A DNA stretch of 64,000 nucleotides. Source: Candidatus Aquidulcis sp. (GTDB taxonomy: Bacteria > Chloroflexota > Anaerolineae > UBA4142). The translations under genes were made by a program, and so were the position numbers. Of the stretch, positions 40,036 to 49,037 are shown piece by piece. The stretch spans positions 1 through 64,000 of the forward strand of contig DYJA01000007.1 of NCBI GenBank assembly GCA_020723345.1. Direction: 5' to 3'. The notes beneath the pieces were generated by a model, which was not told where the DNA came from, ran no database searches, and worked only from the letters and a program-made list of their open reading frames with translations. How positions within the stretch are numbered: the stretch's first letter is position 1; each line of letters begins with the position of its first letter.

Positions 40036-40928
40036 TCCACCGCGAACGCATCCTCAAAACTTTGCGCGGCGAACCAACCGACCGCCTCGCGCGCGGCGAA
40101 CTCTTCATCGCCGATGAATTTGCCCGCGCGTTTTCTGGCGGCGCGGAAGGCGACGCGGTCGAGCGAGTCATCGAACAACTCGATCTCGATCTCGTTTCGA
40201 TTCCTTTCAGCGCGGGCTGGGGCACGCGGAGCCAACCCGACGAAGACCGCGCGTTGCAAGCCGTCGTGCGCTGGCGCGAACGCGATCAATTTGTGTTCGC
40301 GCTGATCGACGGGCCATTCAGCGCGGCGGTCAAGGCGCTGGGGTTCGACACGCTGATGCGGTACGCGCGCGACTTGCCGCGCACCGCGCGCGGCGCGTTC
40401 CGCGAAGGCGCGCACGATATTGGAGTACTCGCGCGCGCCTTGCGCGACGCGGGCGCGGACGGGGTGATTCTGGGCGACGACATCGCGTATAATCGCGCGA
40501 CGTTCTTTGCCTCCGAAGTGCTCGGCGCGCACTATTTCCATACGCTGAACGACGCGGCGCATGAAATTCACGCGCTCGGACTCGTCGTCTTTTTCCATTC
40601 CGACGGCAACTTGAGCGCAGTGCTGGGCGATCTCGCCGGGTGCGAATTGGACGGCATCCAGGGACTCGAACCCGAAGCCGGCATGTCCATCGCGCGCGTG
40701 CGCGAGCGCGTCGGCAATCGGCTGACGTTGTGGGGCAACGTCGGTTTCGATTTCTTGAGCGCGGAACGCACCGACGCAGAAATCGAACGAATGGTGGATG
40801 CGATCGCGCTGGGCACCGGCAAGTTGATTTTCGGATCGTGCGGCGGGCTGGTCAGCGGAATGAACATCGAAACAGTCCGCCGAACGCATCGGTGGGCAGA
40901 CACCGCGCGCTGGGTGCGTTTTTCGTAA
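40032..40928 (+). CDS. Uroporphyrinogen decarboxylase-like protein
   Basis: A 298-residue TIM-barrel protein of the UroD/MtaA superfamily. It starts MIHRERILKTLRGEPTDRLARGELFI, the superfamily opening, and has VVFFHSDGNLSAVLGDLAGCELDGIQGLEPEAGMSIARVRERVG and LIFGSCGGLVSG. It is shorter than true UroD (about 340-350) and lacks its Arg/Asp pattern at the N-terminus, so a methyltransferase-like or unknown role is more likely than haem synthesis. A longer frame to 39729 overlaps the phosphatase gene in another phase and is not used. Confidence 0.85.
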   Translation: MIHRERILKTLRGEPTDRLARGELFIADEFARAFSGGAEGDAVERVIEQLDLDLVSIPFSAGWGTRSQPDEDRALQAVVRWRERDQFVFALIDGPFSAAVKALGFDTLMRYARDLPRTARGAFREGAHDIGVLARALRDAGADGVILGDDIAYNRATFFASEVLGAHYFHTLNDAAHEIHALGLVVFFHSDGNLSAVLGDLAGCELDGIQGLEPEAGMSIARVRERVGNRLTLWGNVGFDFLSAERTDAEIERMVDAIALGTGKLIFGSCGGLVSGMNIETVRRTHRWADTARWVRFS

Positions 40929-40992
40929 GCGGAGTATGGGGATTGACTAGCGCATCTATCCGGCATACAATTTCGCGGCACAAGGAGGAACA

Positions 40993-41376
40993 ATGAAATC
41001 TCTGCTGGTCGAAATAATCACGTACGCGCCGACGCAATATTTTCACTGCCAACACTGCGAACTCGTCTGGAATAAAGCCGAAATGGATAGCGTGCAAAAA
41101 TTCCACGCCGACGCGCAAGAAACTTCCATTCCGCCTGAACTGATGCAAGAATATCGCGCGCTGTCCGATTGGATCATTCGAACGGTCAAGCACCACAACG
41201 GGCGCGTGACATTTCGCATCGTGGACGCGGCGTCGCTCGAAGGCGTGTGGAAATCCCTGCGCTATGGCGTGCATCGCTATCCCGCGTTCGTCATCGCGGG
41301 AAAAGAAAAGATGACGGGGAACAATTTCACGCAAGTGGAAACGCGTATCAACCAGCGGCTTGCGCAGCCCGCTTGA
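40993..41376 (+). CDS. Thioredoxin-like small protein with CxxC
   Basis: A 127-residue protein: FHCQHCELVW near residue 19 carries a CxxC, and the second half, GVHRYPAFVIAGKEKMTG, resembles the cis-Pro side of the thioredoxin fold. The CxxC is separated from the N-terminal strand as in thioredoxins, but the helix region between is atypical. It may be a redox or metal-binding protein. AAGGAGG precedes the ATG. A strong terminator starts at its stop codon. Confidence 0.6.
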   Translation: MKSLLVEIITYAPTQYFHCQHCELVWNKAEMDSVQKFHADAQETSIPPELMQEYRALSDWIIRTVKHHNGRVTFRIVDAASLEGVWKSLRYGVHRYPAFVIAGKEKMTGNNFTQVETRINQRLAQPA

Positions 41377-41421
41377 ATCAGAACCCCGGTTTCTCGAAGA
41401 AACCGGGGTTCTGATTTTTCT
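41376..41421 (+). terminator. Intrinsic terminator after the CxxC protein gene
   Basis: Perfect 19-base stem, 41376-41394 with 41398-41416, loop CGA, then TTTCT. Because the left flank is also A-rich on the other strand, it may serve the convergent minus-strand gene as well. Confidence 0.9.
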
Positions 41422-41720
41422 TACGCCAACAGATCCAAGCCGTCGGCATCCAGAATATCGCGTTCGCGCAAGACACGGCGTTTCCATGACGAAACTTGCG
41501 GAACGATGTACGGCAACAAACGCAGCGAATAGTACGGCGGCAGAATCGGCACGCCGATCAGATCGCCGAGCGTAACGAGGATGAAAAGATTTTCCATGTC
41601 CGAACGCAAGCGGACGGTGTACAAGACGATTTCGTGCGCGCCCGCGCCGTACAAAATTCCACGAACCGCGTCGAGCACGCGCGAAATTCGGTTGCGAACG
41701 AGTGCGATGCCGAGTTGCAT
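41421..41720 (-). CDS. Conserved hypothetical protein downstream of cstA
   Basis: A 99-residue protein of unknown function: RNRISRVLDAVRGILYGAGAHEIVLYTVRLRSDMENLFILVTLGDLIGVPILPPYYSLRLLPYIVP. It has a moderately hydrophobic middle but no clear membrane helix. A start at 41768 lies inside the cstA terminator hairpin, so ATG 41720 is preferred. In this position after a CstA gene it could be a small partner or regulator; that is inference only. It may be read through past the cstA terminator. Confidence 0.65.
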   Translation of the reverse strand: MQLGIALVRNRISRVLDAVRGILYGAGAHEIVLYTVRLRSDMENLFILVTLGDLIGVPILPPYYSLRLLPYIVPQVSSWKRRVLRERDILDADGLDLLA

Positions 41721-41726
41721 GGGCGT

Positions 41727-41765
41727 AAACAAAGGGGCATCCTCCCCAATGGGCAAGGATGCCCC
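41727..41765 (-). terminator. Hairpin terminator after cstA
   Basis: GGGGCATCCT (41734-41743) pairs with AGGATGCCCC (41756-41765); on the minus strand it is followed by TTTGTTT. It lies 24 bases after the cstA stop and upstream of the small hypothetical gene, so it may act as a partial terminator between the two. Confidence 0.6.
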
Positions 41766-41788
41766 CAAGACTCACAACACGAGACGAA

Positions 41789-43549
41789 CTATTCGGCGGG
41801 TGCCGCGGCGGCTTTGCCGGACTTCATCCGGTTGTACGCGCCCCACGCATCCCAGCCGATGTACAGCGCCGCCGCGATCAGGAAGAGCGAAATCAGAATC
41901 ATCGCGACTGCGCCGGCGACGGCAAACCACAGTTCCGGTTTGCTCGATTGTTTGAGCACCACCGTCGCCCACAAATTGTAGGCGGAGACGATGTTCGCGG
42001 CGATGGTCGTCACGTACATAAACGCCATGGGCCAGAACGCGAACATCGGATTCTTCTTTTGCTCGACCAGCCACAACGTCACCAACATCAACGCGAGCGA
42101 AGCCATCAGTTGATTCGCGGCGCCGAAGATTTGCCACAGATATGTGAACGTGCCGCTCAACACGATGATGATCATCAAAATCGCGGAGACGATCGTGCCG
42201 ATGTGAATGTTCTTGGCGGCGGGCCACATCTCGCCAAACGCTTCGGCAAAGACGACGCGCATAAAGCGCAGCGCGAGTTGCGTCACGGTGATGACGATGA
42301 TGACGAAGGCGGCAAAGCCCAGCGCCGTGCCGTACGTTGGATCCAAACCGAAGACGTTCAAGAACTGACCGACGCCCGCGGCAAACGCCGCCGCGCCCGC
42401 GCCCTTGCCCGCGACCGAAATTGCCATCAACGCGAGGAGCGCGAGGAGCGTTTCGCTGAACATCGAGCCCGCGCCGACCGGCAGCGCGTCCGTCTCATAT
42501 TCCAACTGTCGACCGGTCCCGACACTGGAGACGAGCGCGTGCCAACCCGAGATCGCGCCACAGGCAATCGTCACAAAGAGCATGGGCCACAAGGGTTGGA
42601 GCGCGCCACCTGTCCCCGCATCGAAAACCTTGAACGCCGGGACGACAAAGTTCGCGACGGCTGGTTTGATAAACACGGCAAGCGCCGCGCCAAGCAAACC
42701 GCCGACGATGGTCAACGCCATCACCCAAAAGCCGATATAGTTCACGGGTTGGGCATAGCGCCAGATCGGCAGCGTGGCGCCCAGGTAGGAGAACGCGACG
42801 ACAAAGAGCAGCCAGAACATGTAACTGGTCGTAAAGGGCAGGACTGCGCCCGTCGTCTCAACATAGTAGATTGTCAAGCCCAGTCCGTTCACCGCCTTAT
42901 TAAAGTCGGCAACGGAACCTTGGACGAGAGGACCGATCAGGATAGCGAGTAGAGTCAGCCCCACCACGACGATCGTCGTGACGATCAGATCCATCTTCCA
43001 CTTGTAGAGCATCTGACCTGCCAGCATACCCGCGGCTGCCAGGACAATGATGCCAAGCGGGACACTCGGATTGCCATTCAGAGCGCCGGCGAGGAGATTG
43101 CCGAATGCGCCCAGGATCATGAGGATGTAAACGAAAATAAAGAGGAGCAGAATGGTGCGCGTCCTGGGCGAGATGAGTTTGTGGGCAATCGCGGTGAGAC
43201 TGTCGCCATCCTTGCGAACCGCCATCATCATCGCGCCATAGTCTTGCACCCACCCGATGAGCGACACGCCGAGGAGCAACCACAAAAGCGCGGGCAACCA
43301 GCCCCACAAATTGGCGGCTGTGATCGCGCCAACGATGGGACCTGCGGCAGCGATGGATTTGAATTGATACCCATACAGCACGTTGCGATCTGTCGGAGAA
43401 AAGTCAACGCCGTCCATATACATTTTTGCCGGCGTGGCTTTCTTGGGGTCGGCTTTGATGATCGTAGCATCCACGCGTTTGGCGTAGAACAAATAGGCGA
43501 GATAGATAACGACGACCCCGATGACGAGCGCAATCAAGGTGTTCATCAT
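41789..43549 (-). CDS. cstA: Carbon starvation protein CstA family transporter
   Basis: A 586-residue membrane protein with about 15 hydrophobic helices, of the CstA/BtsT family of peptide or pyruvate transporters. Family segments: MYMDGVDFSPTDRNVLYGYQFKSIAAAGPIVGAITA near the N-terminus, GWVQDYGAMMMAVRKDGDSLTAIA, and LVSSVGTGRQLEYETDALPVGAGSMF. It is shorter than E. coli CstA (701) and closer to the pyruvate-type Gram-positive forms. AATGGAGGTCA precedes the ATG. Transcription control is not evident. Confidence 0.93.
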   Translation of the reverse strand: MMNTLIALVIGVVVIYLAYLFYAKRVDATIIKADPKKATPAKMYMDGVDFSPTDRNVLYGYQFKSIAAAGPIVGAITAANLWGWLPALLWLLLGVSLIGWVQDYGAMMMAVRKDGDSLTAIAHKLISPRTRTILLLFIFVYILMILGAFGNLLAGALNGNPSVPLGIIVLAAAGMLAGQMLYKWKMDLIVTTIVVVGLTLLAILIGPLVQGSVADFNKAVNGLGLTIYYVETTGAVLPFTTSYMFWLLFVVAFSYLGATLPIWRYAQPVNYIGFWVMALTIVGGLLGAALAVFIKPAVANFVVPAFKVFDAGTGGALQPLWPMLFVTIACGAISGWHALVSSVGTGRQLEYETDALPVGAGSMFSETLLALLALMAISVAGKGAGAAAFAAGVGQFLNVFGLDPTYGTALGFAAFVIIVITVTQLALRFMRVVFAEAFGEMWPAAKNIHIGTIVSAILMIIIVLSGTFTYLWQIFGAANQLMASLALMLVTLWLVEQKKNPMFAFWPMAFMYVTTIAANIVSAYNLWATVVLKQSSKPELWFAVAGAVAMILISLFLIAAALYIGWDAWGAYNRMKSGKAAAAPAE

Positions 43550-43947
43550 TGACCTCCATTAAATGCACTCACAAAGATTTTTCGTACGTTGGGTTCCTAG
43601 CGGATGAAATATCTTTTGCTGTGACTCACCTCCTCGCTTTCATTTGAGAATGACTAACGCGCTTGCCTATTGAAACACCCCACCGATGTCCAAGTTACGC
43701 CGATACGATAGTAGCTAGTCATCTCATAATTCAATCATACTCCGAAATGGATGGCAAGTCAAGGGCGAATATCGCAACATTCGGGCTTTATCATCGCCGT
43801 TGCGAGGAGCGTGAAGCGGTTGCGGTCGCGCGGAACGAAGCGAAGCAATCTCCGCCGCCGAATCGGGGATTGCTTCGGCAAAACATGTCCTGCGCGAAGT
43901 CGGCGGCGACTTTGTCGAAAACCCTAGAGTTCCCAAGGTCGTGCCTG
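43550..43947. other. Intergenic region between cstA and pfkB-like gene
   Basis: About 400 bases without a convincing gene. The right half contains an inverted repeat with arms CGAAGCAATC (43841-43850) and GATTGCTTCG (43868-43877), flanked by GCGAGGAGCGTGAAGCG-type sequence, which resembles a widespread dispersed intergenic element. The left half is the cstA leader and is more A+T-rich. A 259-codon plus-strand frame here runs antisense into the PfkB gene and is not supported. Confidence 0.5.
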
Positions 43948-44796
43948 TCAGTACTCTTTCGGTACCTCACCTTTGAACGGTCCCGGCGCTTCCAGTTTCG
44001 CGCCGGTGAGCGCGGCAGTAAAACGCGCGGCTTCTTCCGGACTCGCGTTCAAGCGTTTGCACAAGTACGCCGCTGTACACGTATCGCCGCGCCCGGTGCG
44101 CCCTGTGATCTCGCGCACGCGCCAGGGATACTCGTACACTTTGCCTTCGGCGTACACGGTGACGCCGGCATTCTGCGTGAGGACGATTTCCTGCGGACCA
44201 TACGCCGCGAAAAAGCGCACCGCGTCGCGCATATCTTTGGTGTTCGCGAGAAATTCCGCTTCGGTGCTGTCCACTTTGAGCACGTTGATCAGGTGCAGCG
44301 CGGCGGACATTTCGGGCCACTTGGCGTACCGGAGCGTGCCGTTGTCGTTCACGCGGATGAACCCTTGGATGTCGAGCGAGACGCGCGCCTTTTTTGCGGC
44401 GAGCGCGGCGATCACGTTCAGCGGCACTTCGCCGCGGATTGACGCGCCGATGTGAAAGGTCTTGGCTTCGATCGGCGCGACTTCGCCAGGCGTGAACGCT
44501 CCGGCGAAACCGGTCGCGTAGATCACGCGCTCGTCGAGATTGGCGGTCGGGTAGACGATCCGCAGGCAAGTTGATTCCGGCGTTTCTTTAGCGTACATCG
44601 TCACGTCCATCGCGCGCAATTCTTCGATCGCACCCCAATCTGCTTGCGCGAGCCGCGTCACGACGGCAGCTTGCAAGCCCATCCGCGTCGCGACGTGCGC
44701 GCCGTAATAGTACGCGCCGCCGCGATTCACGGTGCTGCCCTGCGAATTTTCAATCGTGTCTTTGGTAAAGTGACCGACGAATGCGATGTCAAACAT
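43948..44796 (-). CDS. PfkB-family carbohydrate kinase
   Basis: A 282-residue ribokinase-like sugar kinase. It opens MFDIAFVGHFTKDT, has the sugar-site NRGGAYYYGAHVATRMG (about 25-41) and the C-terminal anion-hole motif as GRTGRGDTCTAAYL, with Asp of GRGD as catalytic base (GAGD in most members). Lacks a lid domain typical of larger ribokinases. ATG 44796 with AGAGGAG is chosen over a start nine codons earlier. It is divergent from the RpiR regulator and shares its control region; it probably phosphorylates the sugar handled by the 45-57 kb locus (inference). Confidence 0.9.
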   Translation of the reverse strand: MFDIAFVGHFTKDTIENSQGSTVNRGGAYYYGAHVATRMGLQAAVVTRLAQADWGAIEELRAMDVTMYAKETPESTCLRIVYPTANLDERVIYATGFAGAFTPGEVAPIEAKTFHIGASIRGEVPLNVIAALAAKKARVSLDIQGFIRVNDNGTLRYAKWPEMSAALHLINVLKVDSTEAEFLANTKDMRDAVRFFAAYGPQEIVLTQNAGVTVYAEGKVYEYPWRVREITGRTGRGDTCTAAYLCKRLNASPEEAARFTAALTGAKLEAPGPFKGEVPKEY

Positions 44797-44823
44797 TTTC
44801 TCCTCTGATGGTTTGCGAATCAC

Positions 44824-44882
44824 GCGAAGGGTTCGCGAAAGAACACGAAAGATTCGCGAAGATTCGCGGAGATTCGCGGATA
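44824..44882. repeat. Tandem GATTCGCG(A/G) repeats
   Basis: Repeated GATTCGCGAA/GATTCGCGGA units (at least four) in the PfkB leader, just upstream of its ATG. It may be a dispersed element or a regulatory array. Confidence 0.6.
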
Positions 44883-44925
44883 GATTACGGTCGCATCATA
44901 GCACAAAAAGCGCGTTTCGCCAATC

Positions 44926-44973
44926 TTGCAAGAATACTTGCAAAATAAATAAAAATGTTGTATAATCTTGCAA
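44926..44973 (+). promoter_or_regulatory. RpiR-gene promoter with three TTGCAA boxes
   Basis: A near-consensus promoter: TTGCAA (44938-44943), 17-base spacer, TATAAT (44961-44966). TTGCAA also occurs at 44926-44931 and 44968-44973, so copies lie upstream of, at and just downstream of the core promoter, partly within CTTGCAAG palindromes. This is the layout of autorepression by the RpiR-type regulator encoded 12 bases after the last box. Confidence 0.7.
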
Positions 44974-44984
44974 AGAGGTGCTCA

Positions 44985-45866
44985 ATGGAAGAGCTCAACG
45001 ATTTTCGCCGCCGAATCGAAAAACATTTTCCTCAACTGACCAAGAGCGAACAAAAAATCGCCGCGTTCCTCTTGTCCAGTTACGATCAAGCCGTTTTTCT
45101 GAACGCGGCTGATCTCGCGCGTGAGTTAGGCGTCAGCGAGGCGACGATTGTCCGCTTTGCGCGCACGGTCGGCTACGAAAGTTTTCCGCAATTGCGCCGC
45201 GCGCTCCAACACATCTATCGCGTCAAGACGACTCCCGCGACGCGCCTCCAGCGCAAACTCGCCGATTTGAAATCCGGCGAAGGTCACATCTTGACCAAAG
45301 TCGCGGAGATGGAGTTGCAATTCCTCTCCGAAGTGCCGCGCGAAATCGCTCCGGCGGATTTCGATCGCGCGGTGAAACTTTTGCTCAAAGGGCGGCGCGT
45401 GTTCGTCTTCGGTTCGGGCCCCTCGCGCATTCTCGCCGATCTCGTCAATATCCGGTTTACGCGGTTTGGTTTGTCCGTCGTCTGCATGACCGAGTCGGGA
45501 CGCGATCTGCTCGACAAGTTGGCTTTGCTCACGCGCGACGACGCGGTGTTGGCGATGGGATTCCATCGCGTCACCGGCGAATTGGTCGCGACGATTGATT
45601 ACGCGCACCGCGTCGGCTGCAAAACGGTTTTGCTCACCGATACGCTGCGCGCGCATTTTCAAGACAAGGTCGCGGTGGTGCTCGCCGCGCGCCGCGGTCC
45701 CGTGTCGACCTTTCATTCGTTGACCGTGCCGATGGTGATCTTGAACGCGATGATTCTCGCCGTCGCGATGGAACGGTCGGACGAAAGTTTGAGTTCGCTC
45801 AAGCGGATGGAAGAACTGCGCGCGGAATATGGTTTGGATGTGATTGGAAAAGTGAATTCGCAGTAA
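44985..45866 (+). CDS. RpiR/MurR-family transcriptional regulator
   Basis: A 293-residue sugar-phosphate sensor. The N-terminal helix-turn-helix includes LTKSEQKIAAFLLSSYDQAVFLNAADLARELGVSEATIVRFARTVGYESFPQLRR; the SIS domain (about 125-260) has VFVFGSGPSRILADLVNIRFTRFG and the phosphate-binding Ser/Thr region. AGAGGTG supports ATG 44985. It senses a phosphorylated sugar or inositol and probably controls the downstream transporter/HAD genes and the divergent kinase. Confidence 0.93.
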   Translation: MEELNDFRRRIEKHFPQLTKSEQKIAAFLLSSYDQAVFLNAADLARELGVSEATIVRFARTVGYESFPQLRRALQHIYRVKTTPATRLQRKLADLKSGEGHILTKVAEMELQFLSEVPREIAPADFDRAVKLLLKGRRVFVFGSGPSRILADLVNIRFTRFGLSVVCMTESGRDLLDKLALLTRDDAVLAMGFHRVTGELVATIDYAHRVGCKTVLLTDTLRAHFQDKVAVVLAARRGPVSTFHSLTVPMVILNAMILAVAMERSDESLSSLKRMEELRAEYGLDVIGKVNSQ

Positions 45867-45885
45867 CGATCACAGGAGATCGGCT

Positions 45886-47721
45886 ATGGCATTTCCAACA
45901 ACCTATCAACCGTCATTTTCGCTTCAACTGCTCGCCGCGTGGCGCAGGTTCATGCATTGGCTGACGAGCGCACACGTCATCTTGGCGTTGCTGATGCTCG
46001 CCTTGATGGTGTACTTGATCCTGGTGCCGCTCTACCGCATGATCGAAACGACGCTGACGTATCAAGAAAAAGATATACACTATGTGCCCGAAGCGGTGAC
46101 GGGCGAGTTCACCTGGTTTCATTGGACGCGGATGTTGACCGACGAAATCGCGCAGGTGATGACCTACGCGCCCCTGCAACATTCGCTCGTGATCTCGATT
46201 GGCGCGACCTTGCTCGCGCTCCTGATCGGCTCGGCATTGGCGTGGATGGCGGTTCGCACCGATATGGCAGGGCGCAACGTGATCAACACACTGGCGACTG
46301 TTCCGTACATTATGCCGTCATGGACGATTGCGATGGCGTGGACGGTCTTGTTCAAGAATCGTACGTCAGGCGGATCGCCGGGGATTTACGAATTTCTGAT
46401 TGGCGCGAGTCCGCCGGATTGGTTGGCGTACGGTCCCGTGCCGATCATCATCAGCAGCGCGCTCCACTATTACACTTTTTTCTTCCTCTTCGTTTCCGCC
46501 GCGCTAATGTCGATTGATTCCAATTTGGAAGAGGCGGGCGAGTTGATGGGCGCGAGTCGCTGGCGCATTCTGCGAAAAATCACGTTCCCGTTGATCGTTC
46601 CCGCGTTGCTCTCCGGCTTTATCATGACTTTTTCCAAAGTGATGGGCACGTTTGGCGGACCGAACGTGCTGGGCATTCCGGTCGGCTATTACACGATCTC
46701 GACGATGATTCGCGCGGATATGGGCTTGGGCAACTATGCCGATGGTTTTGTCCTGGCAATCGTTCTGATTCTCTTTGCGATGACGACGGTGTACGCCAAT
46801 CAAAAAGTCGTCGGCACGCGCAAGAGTTACGAAACGATTGGCGGGCGCGGCTTTGTCGCGCAGCGCACGCGCCTGCGAAAATGGAAAACCGTCTTGACGG
46901 CGGGCGTGATCGTTTTTCAATTGATCGTCGCGATCCTGCCGCTCGCGATTTTGGCGTTCAGCACGTTCATGTTGATTGACGGCGAATACACGCCCAGCAA
47001 TTTCACTTTGCATTATTGGATTGGCGAAAGCACGCCGACGATTTCGAACGGCGTGCCGGGCGTGCTCCGCAACCCCGATGTGTACAAGGGCGCGTGGAAT
47101 TCGATCGCACTGTCGTTGTGGACGGCGTTCTTCGCCGCGCTGCTCGGCGTCTTGCTCGGCTACGCCATCGCGAAAGGGCGCGGCACGCGCTTGTCGAAAC
47201 TGGTCGAGCAACTCGCGTTCATTCCGTACGTGATCCCCGGCATCGCGTTCGGCGCGGTCTACATTTCGATGTTCGCCAAATCGGTGGGGCCGATTCCGGC
47301 GTTGTACGGGACGTTCGCGCTGCTCGTCGTGGTCTCGGTCGCGAAGCATTTGCCGTACTCGGCGCGTACCGGCGTTTCCGCGATGCTCCAGGTCGGGCGC
47401 GAGTTGGAAGAAGCCGGGCAAGTCGCGGGCGCGAACGCGTGGGAACGTTTTCGGCGCATCATTTTTCCGCTCACCAGTCCCGGTTTTATCTCCGGCTTTT
47501 TGATGACGTTCATCACGACGATGCGCGAACTTTCGTTGATCATTTTGTTGGTGACGCCGTCCACCCAAGTGCTTGCCAGTATGACGATCCGGTACCTCGA
47601 AAACGACGATACGCAAATGGCGAACGCAGTCATCATCATCCTGGTCACGTTGGTTCTGATCGGCAATTGGCTGATCAGTTTGTTCCGCGGCGGCAGTCTC
47701 AAAAAAGGTCTGGGAATGTAG
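45886..47721 (+). CDS. Fbp/Afu-type ABC transporter permease (fused halves)
   Basis: A 611-residue permease with about 12 helices in two homologous halves, each with an EAA loop: EEAGELMGASRWRILRKITFPLIVPALLSGF (first) and EEAGQVAGANAWERFRRIIFPLTSPGFISGF (second). This fused form is usual for FbpB/ThiP-type importers of iron, thiamine, phosphonates or sugar phosphates. It starts 20 bases after the RpiR gene. Its partners are the ATPase and binding protein downstream. Confidence 0.92.
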   Translation: MAFPTTYQPSFSLQLLAAWRRFMHWLTSAHVILALLMLALMVYLILVPLYRMIETTLTYQEKDIHYVPEAVTGEFTWFHWTRMLTDEIAQVMTYAPLQHSLVISIGATLLALLIGSALAWMAVRTDMAGRNVINTLATVPYIMPSWTIAMAWTVLFKNRTSGGSPGIYEFLIGASPPDWLAYGPVPIIISSALHYYTFFFLFVSAALMSIDSNLEEAGELMGASRWRILRKITFPLIVPALLSGFIMTFSKVMGTFGGPNVLGIPVGYYTISTMIRADMGLGNYADGFVLAIVLILFAMTTVYANQKVVGTRKSYETIGGRGFVAQRTRLRKWKTVLTAGVIVFQLIVAILPLAILAFSTFMLIDGEYTPSNFTLHYWIGESTPTISNGVPGVLRNPDVYKGAWNSIALSLWTAFFAALLGVLLGYAIAKGRGTRLSKLVEQLAFIPYVIPGIAFGAVYISMFAKSVGPIPALYGTFALLVVVSVAKHLPYSARTGVSAMLQVGRELEEAGQVAGANAWERFRRIIFPLTSPGFISGFLMTFITTMRELSLIILLVTPSTQVLASMTIRYLENDDTQMANAVIIILVTLVLIGNWLISLFRGGSLKKGLGM

Positions 47722-47859
47722 CAATACCTTCGCCAAGATTAACCCACGGATAGAAAAGAATACGGATGATCAAAAAATTGTCTGTGTTCCCTTCGGTCAG
47801 TGGGGAGAAATCGCGTCTCAACAGATTAGCGCGGGTGTTGCGTGTACAGAAAGGAATCT

Positions 47860-48945
47860 ATGGGCACCTCCATCCTCATCAAGAATCTCACCAAACGTTT
47901 TGGCAACGTCGTCGCGGTCAACCAGGTCAGTCTGACGATCCAACCCGGAACTTTTCTCACGCTGTTGGGTCCGTCCGGCTGCGGCAAGACGACGCTGCTC
48001 CGCTGCATCGCCGGACTGGAAGATCCGGATGCGGGCGAAATTTACATCGGCGACAAGTTGGTCTTTTCGAGCGCGCAAGGGATCAACCTTCCGGCGGGTC
48101 AGCGCAACCTGGGACTCGTCTTTCAAAATTACGCGTTGTGGCCCCACATGACGGTTTTCAAAAATATGACCTTCGCGCTCGAAATCCAAAAGATGCCCAA
48201 GCCGCAAATGGCGCAGCGCGTTCAGGAATCGCTTGCCGAAGTGCAAATGGCGGGCTACGACGAACGCTATCCGCGCGAGATGAGCGGCGGACAACAGCAG
48301 CGCATCGCGCTCGCGCGGATGCTGGCGTATCGCCCCAAAGTTTTCTTGATGGACGAACCCCTTTCGAATCTGGACGCGCGGCTGCGCATTGATATGCGCG
48401 CGGAACTCAAACGCCTGCATCACGTCTCCGGCGCGACGACCGTTTACGTGACGCACGATCAAATCGAAGCGCTGACGATGTCGTCCGATATTGCCGTGAT
48501 GAAAGAGGGCGTCATTCAACAGATGGATACTCCCGACCGCATCTATCGCTGTCCCGCCAATCTCTTCGTCGCGGATTTCATCGGCAGTCCCAAAGTGAAT
48601 TTGCTGGAAGGCAGGGCGGACGGCGCGAATTCGATCGATCTCGGCAAATTCAAACTCGCGGCGAACACGCGCGGCGCGACCGGGCACATTGTCGTCGCGG
48701 TGCGCCCTGAGGACATCGCGGTCTCGCCCACCGCCGCGCCAAACGCAATCGAGTTCAAAGCGTACTCGGTGCTTCCCTCCGGCGCCGATTCAACCATCGT
48801 CGCGCAACGCGAAGGATTAGAAGTCACGGTCAGAGTGATGGGCAACAGCAAAATCAAAATGGACGATTCGATCTGGCTGACCTTCAACGCGGATTTGCTG
48901 AATCTGTACGACAAGGCGAGCGGGAATTTGATCGTGTCGAGTTAG
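47860..48945 (+). CDS. ABC transporter ATPase with TOBE domain (FbpC/PotA-like)
   Basis: A 361-residue ATPase: Walker A LLGPSGCGKTTLLRCIAG, Q-loop VFQNYALWPHMT, signature MSGGQQQRIALARML, Walker B FLMDEPLSNLDARLR, H-loop VTHDQIEA, and a C-terminal TOBE domain with AVRPEDIAV. AGAAAGGA before ATG 47860 is better placed than the GTG at 47842. The 138 bases before it hold no gene, only leader sequence. Confidence 0.93.
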   Translation: MGTSILIKNLTKRFGNVVAVNQVSLTIQPGTFLTLLGPSGCGKTTLLRCIAGLEDPDAGEIYIGDKLVFSSAQGINLPAGQRNLGLVFQNYALWPHMTVFKNMTFALEIQKMPKPQMAQRVQESLAEVQMAGYDERYPREMSGGQQQRIALARMLAYRPKVFLMDEPLSNLDARLRIDMRAELKRLHHVSGATTVYVTHDQIEALTMSSDIAVMKEGVIQQMDTPDRIYRCPANLFVADFIGSPKVNLLEGRADGANSIDLGKFKLAANTRGATGHIVVAVRPEDIAVSPTAAPNAIEFKAYSVLPSGADSTIVAQREGLEVTVRVMGNSKIKMDDSIWLTFNADLLNLYDKASGNLIVSS

Positions 48946-48972
48946 AAGTTGGAGGTTGGAGATTGGAGGAGG
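48944..48972. repeat. Family C repeat, copy 3
   Basis: AAGTTGGAGGTTGGAGATTGG starting inside the stop codon of the ATPase gene (TTAGAAG). Same units as in the copies at 20166 and 28429. Confidence 0.65.
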
Positions 48973-49037
48973 TGTACGAAAATTCAAAAGTTGAAATCAT
49001 GTTCAATTCGATCCACTTAACTCTCAAGGAGGAGAAA

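Noticed and set aside
43600-43650. Leader peptide before cstA on the minus strand
   Set aside because: A GAGGAGG is followed only by a very short frame with poor start spacing; no codon pattern or attenuator structure was seen.
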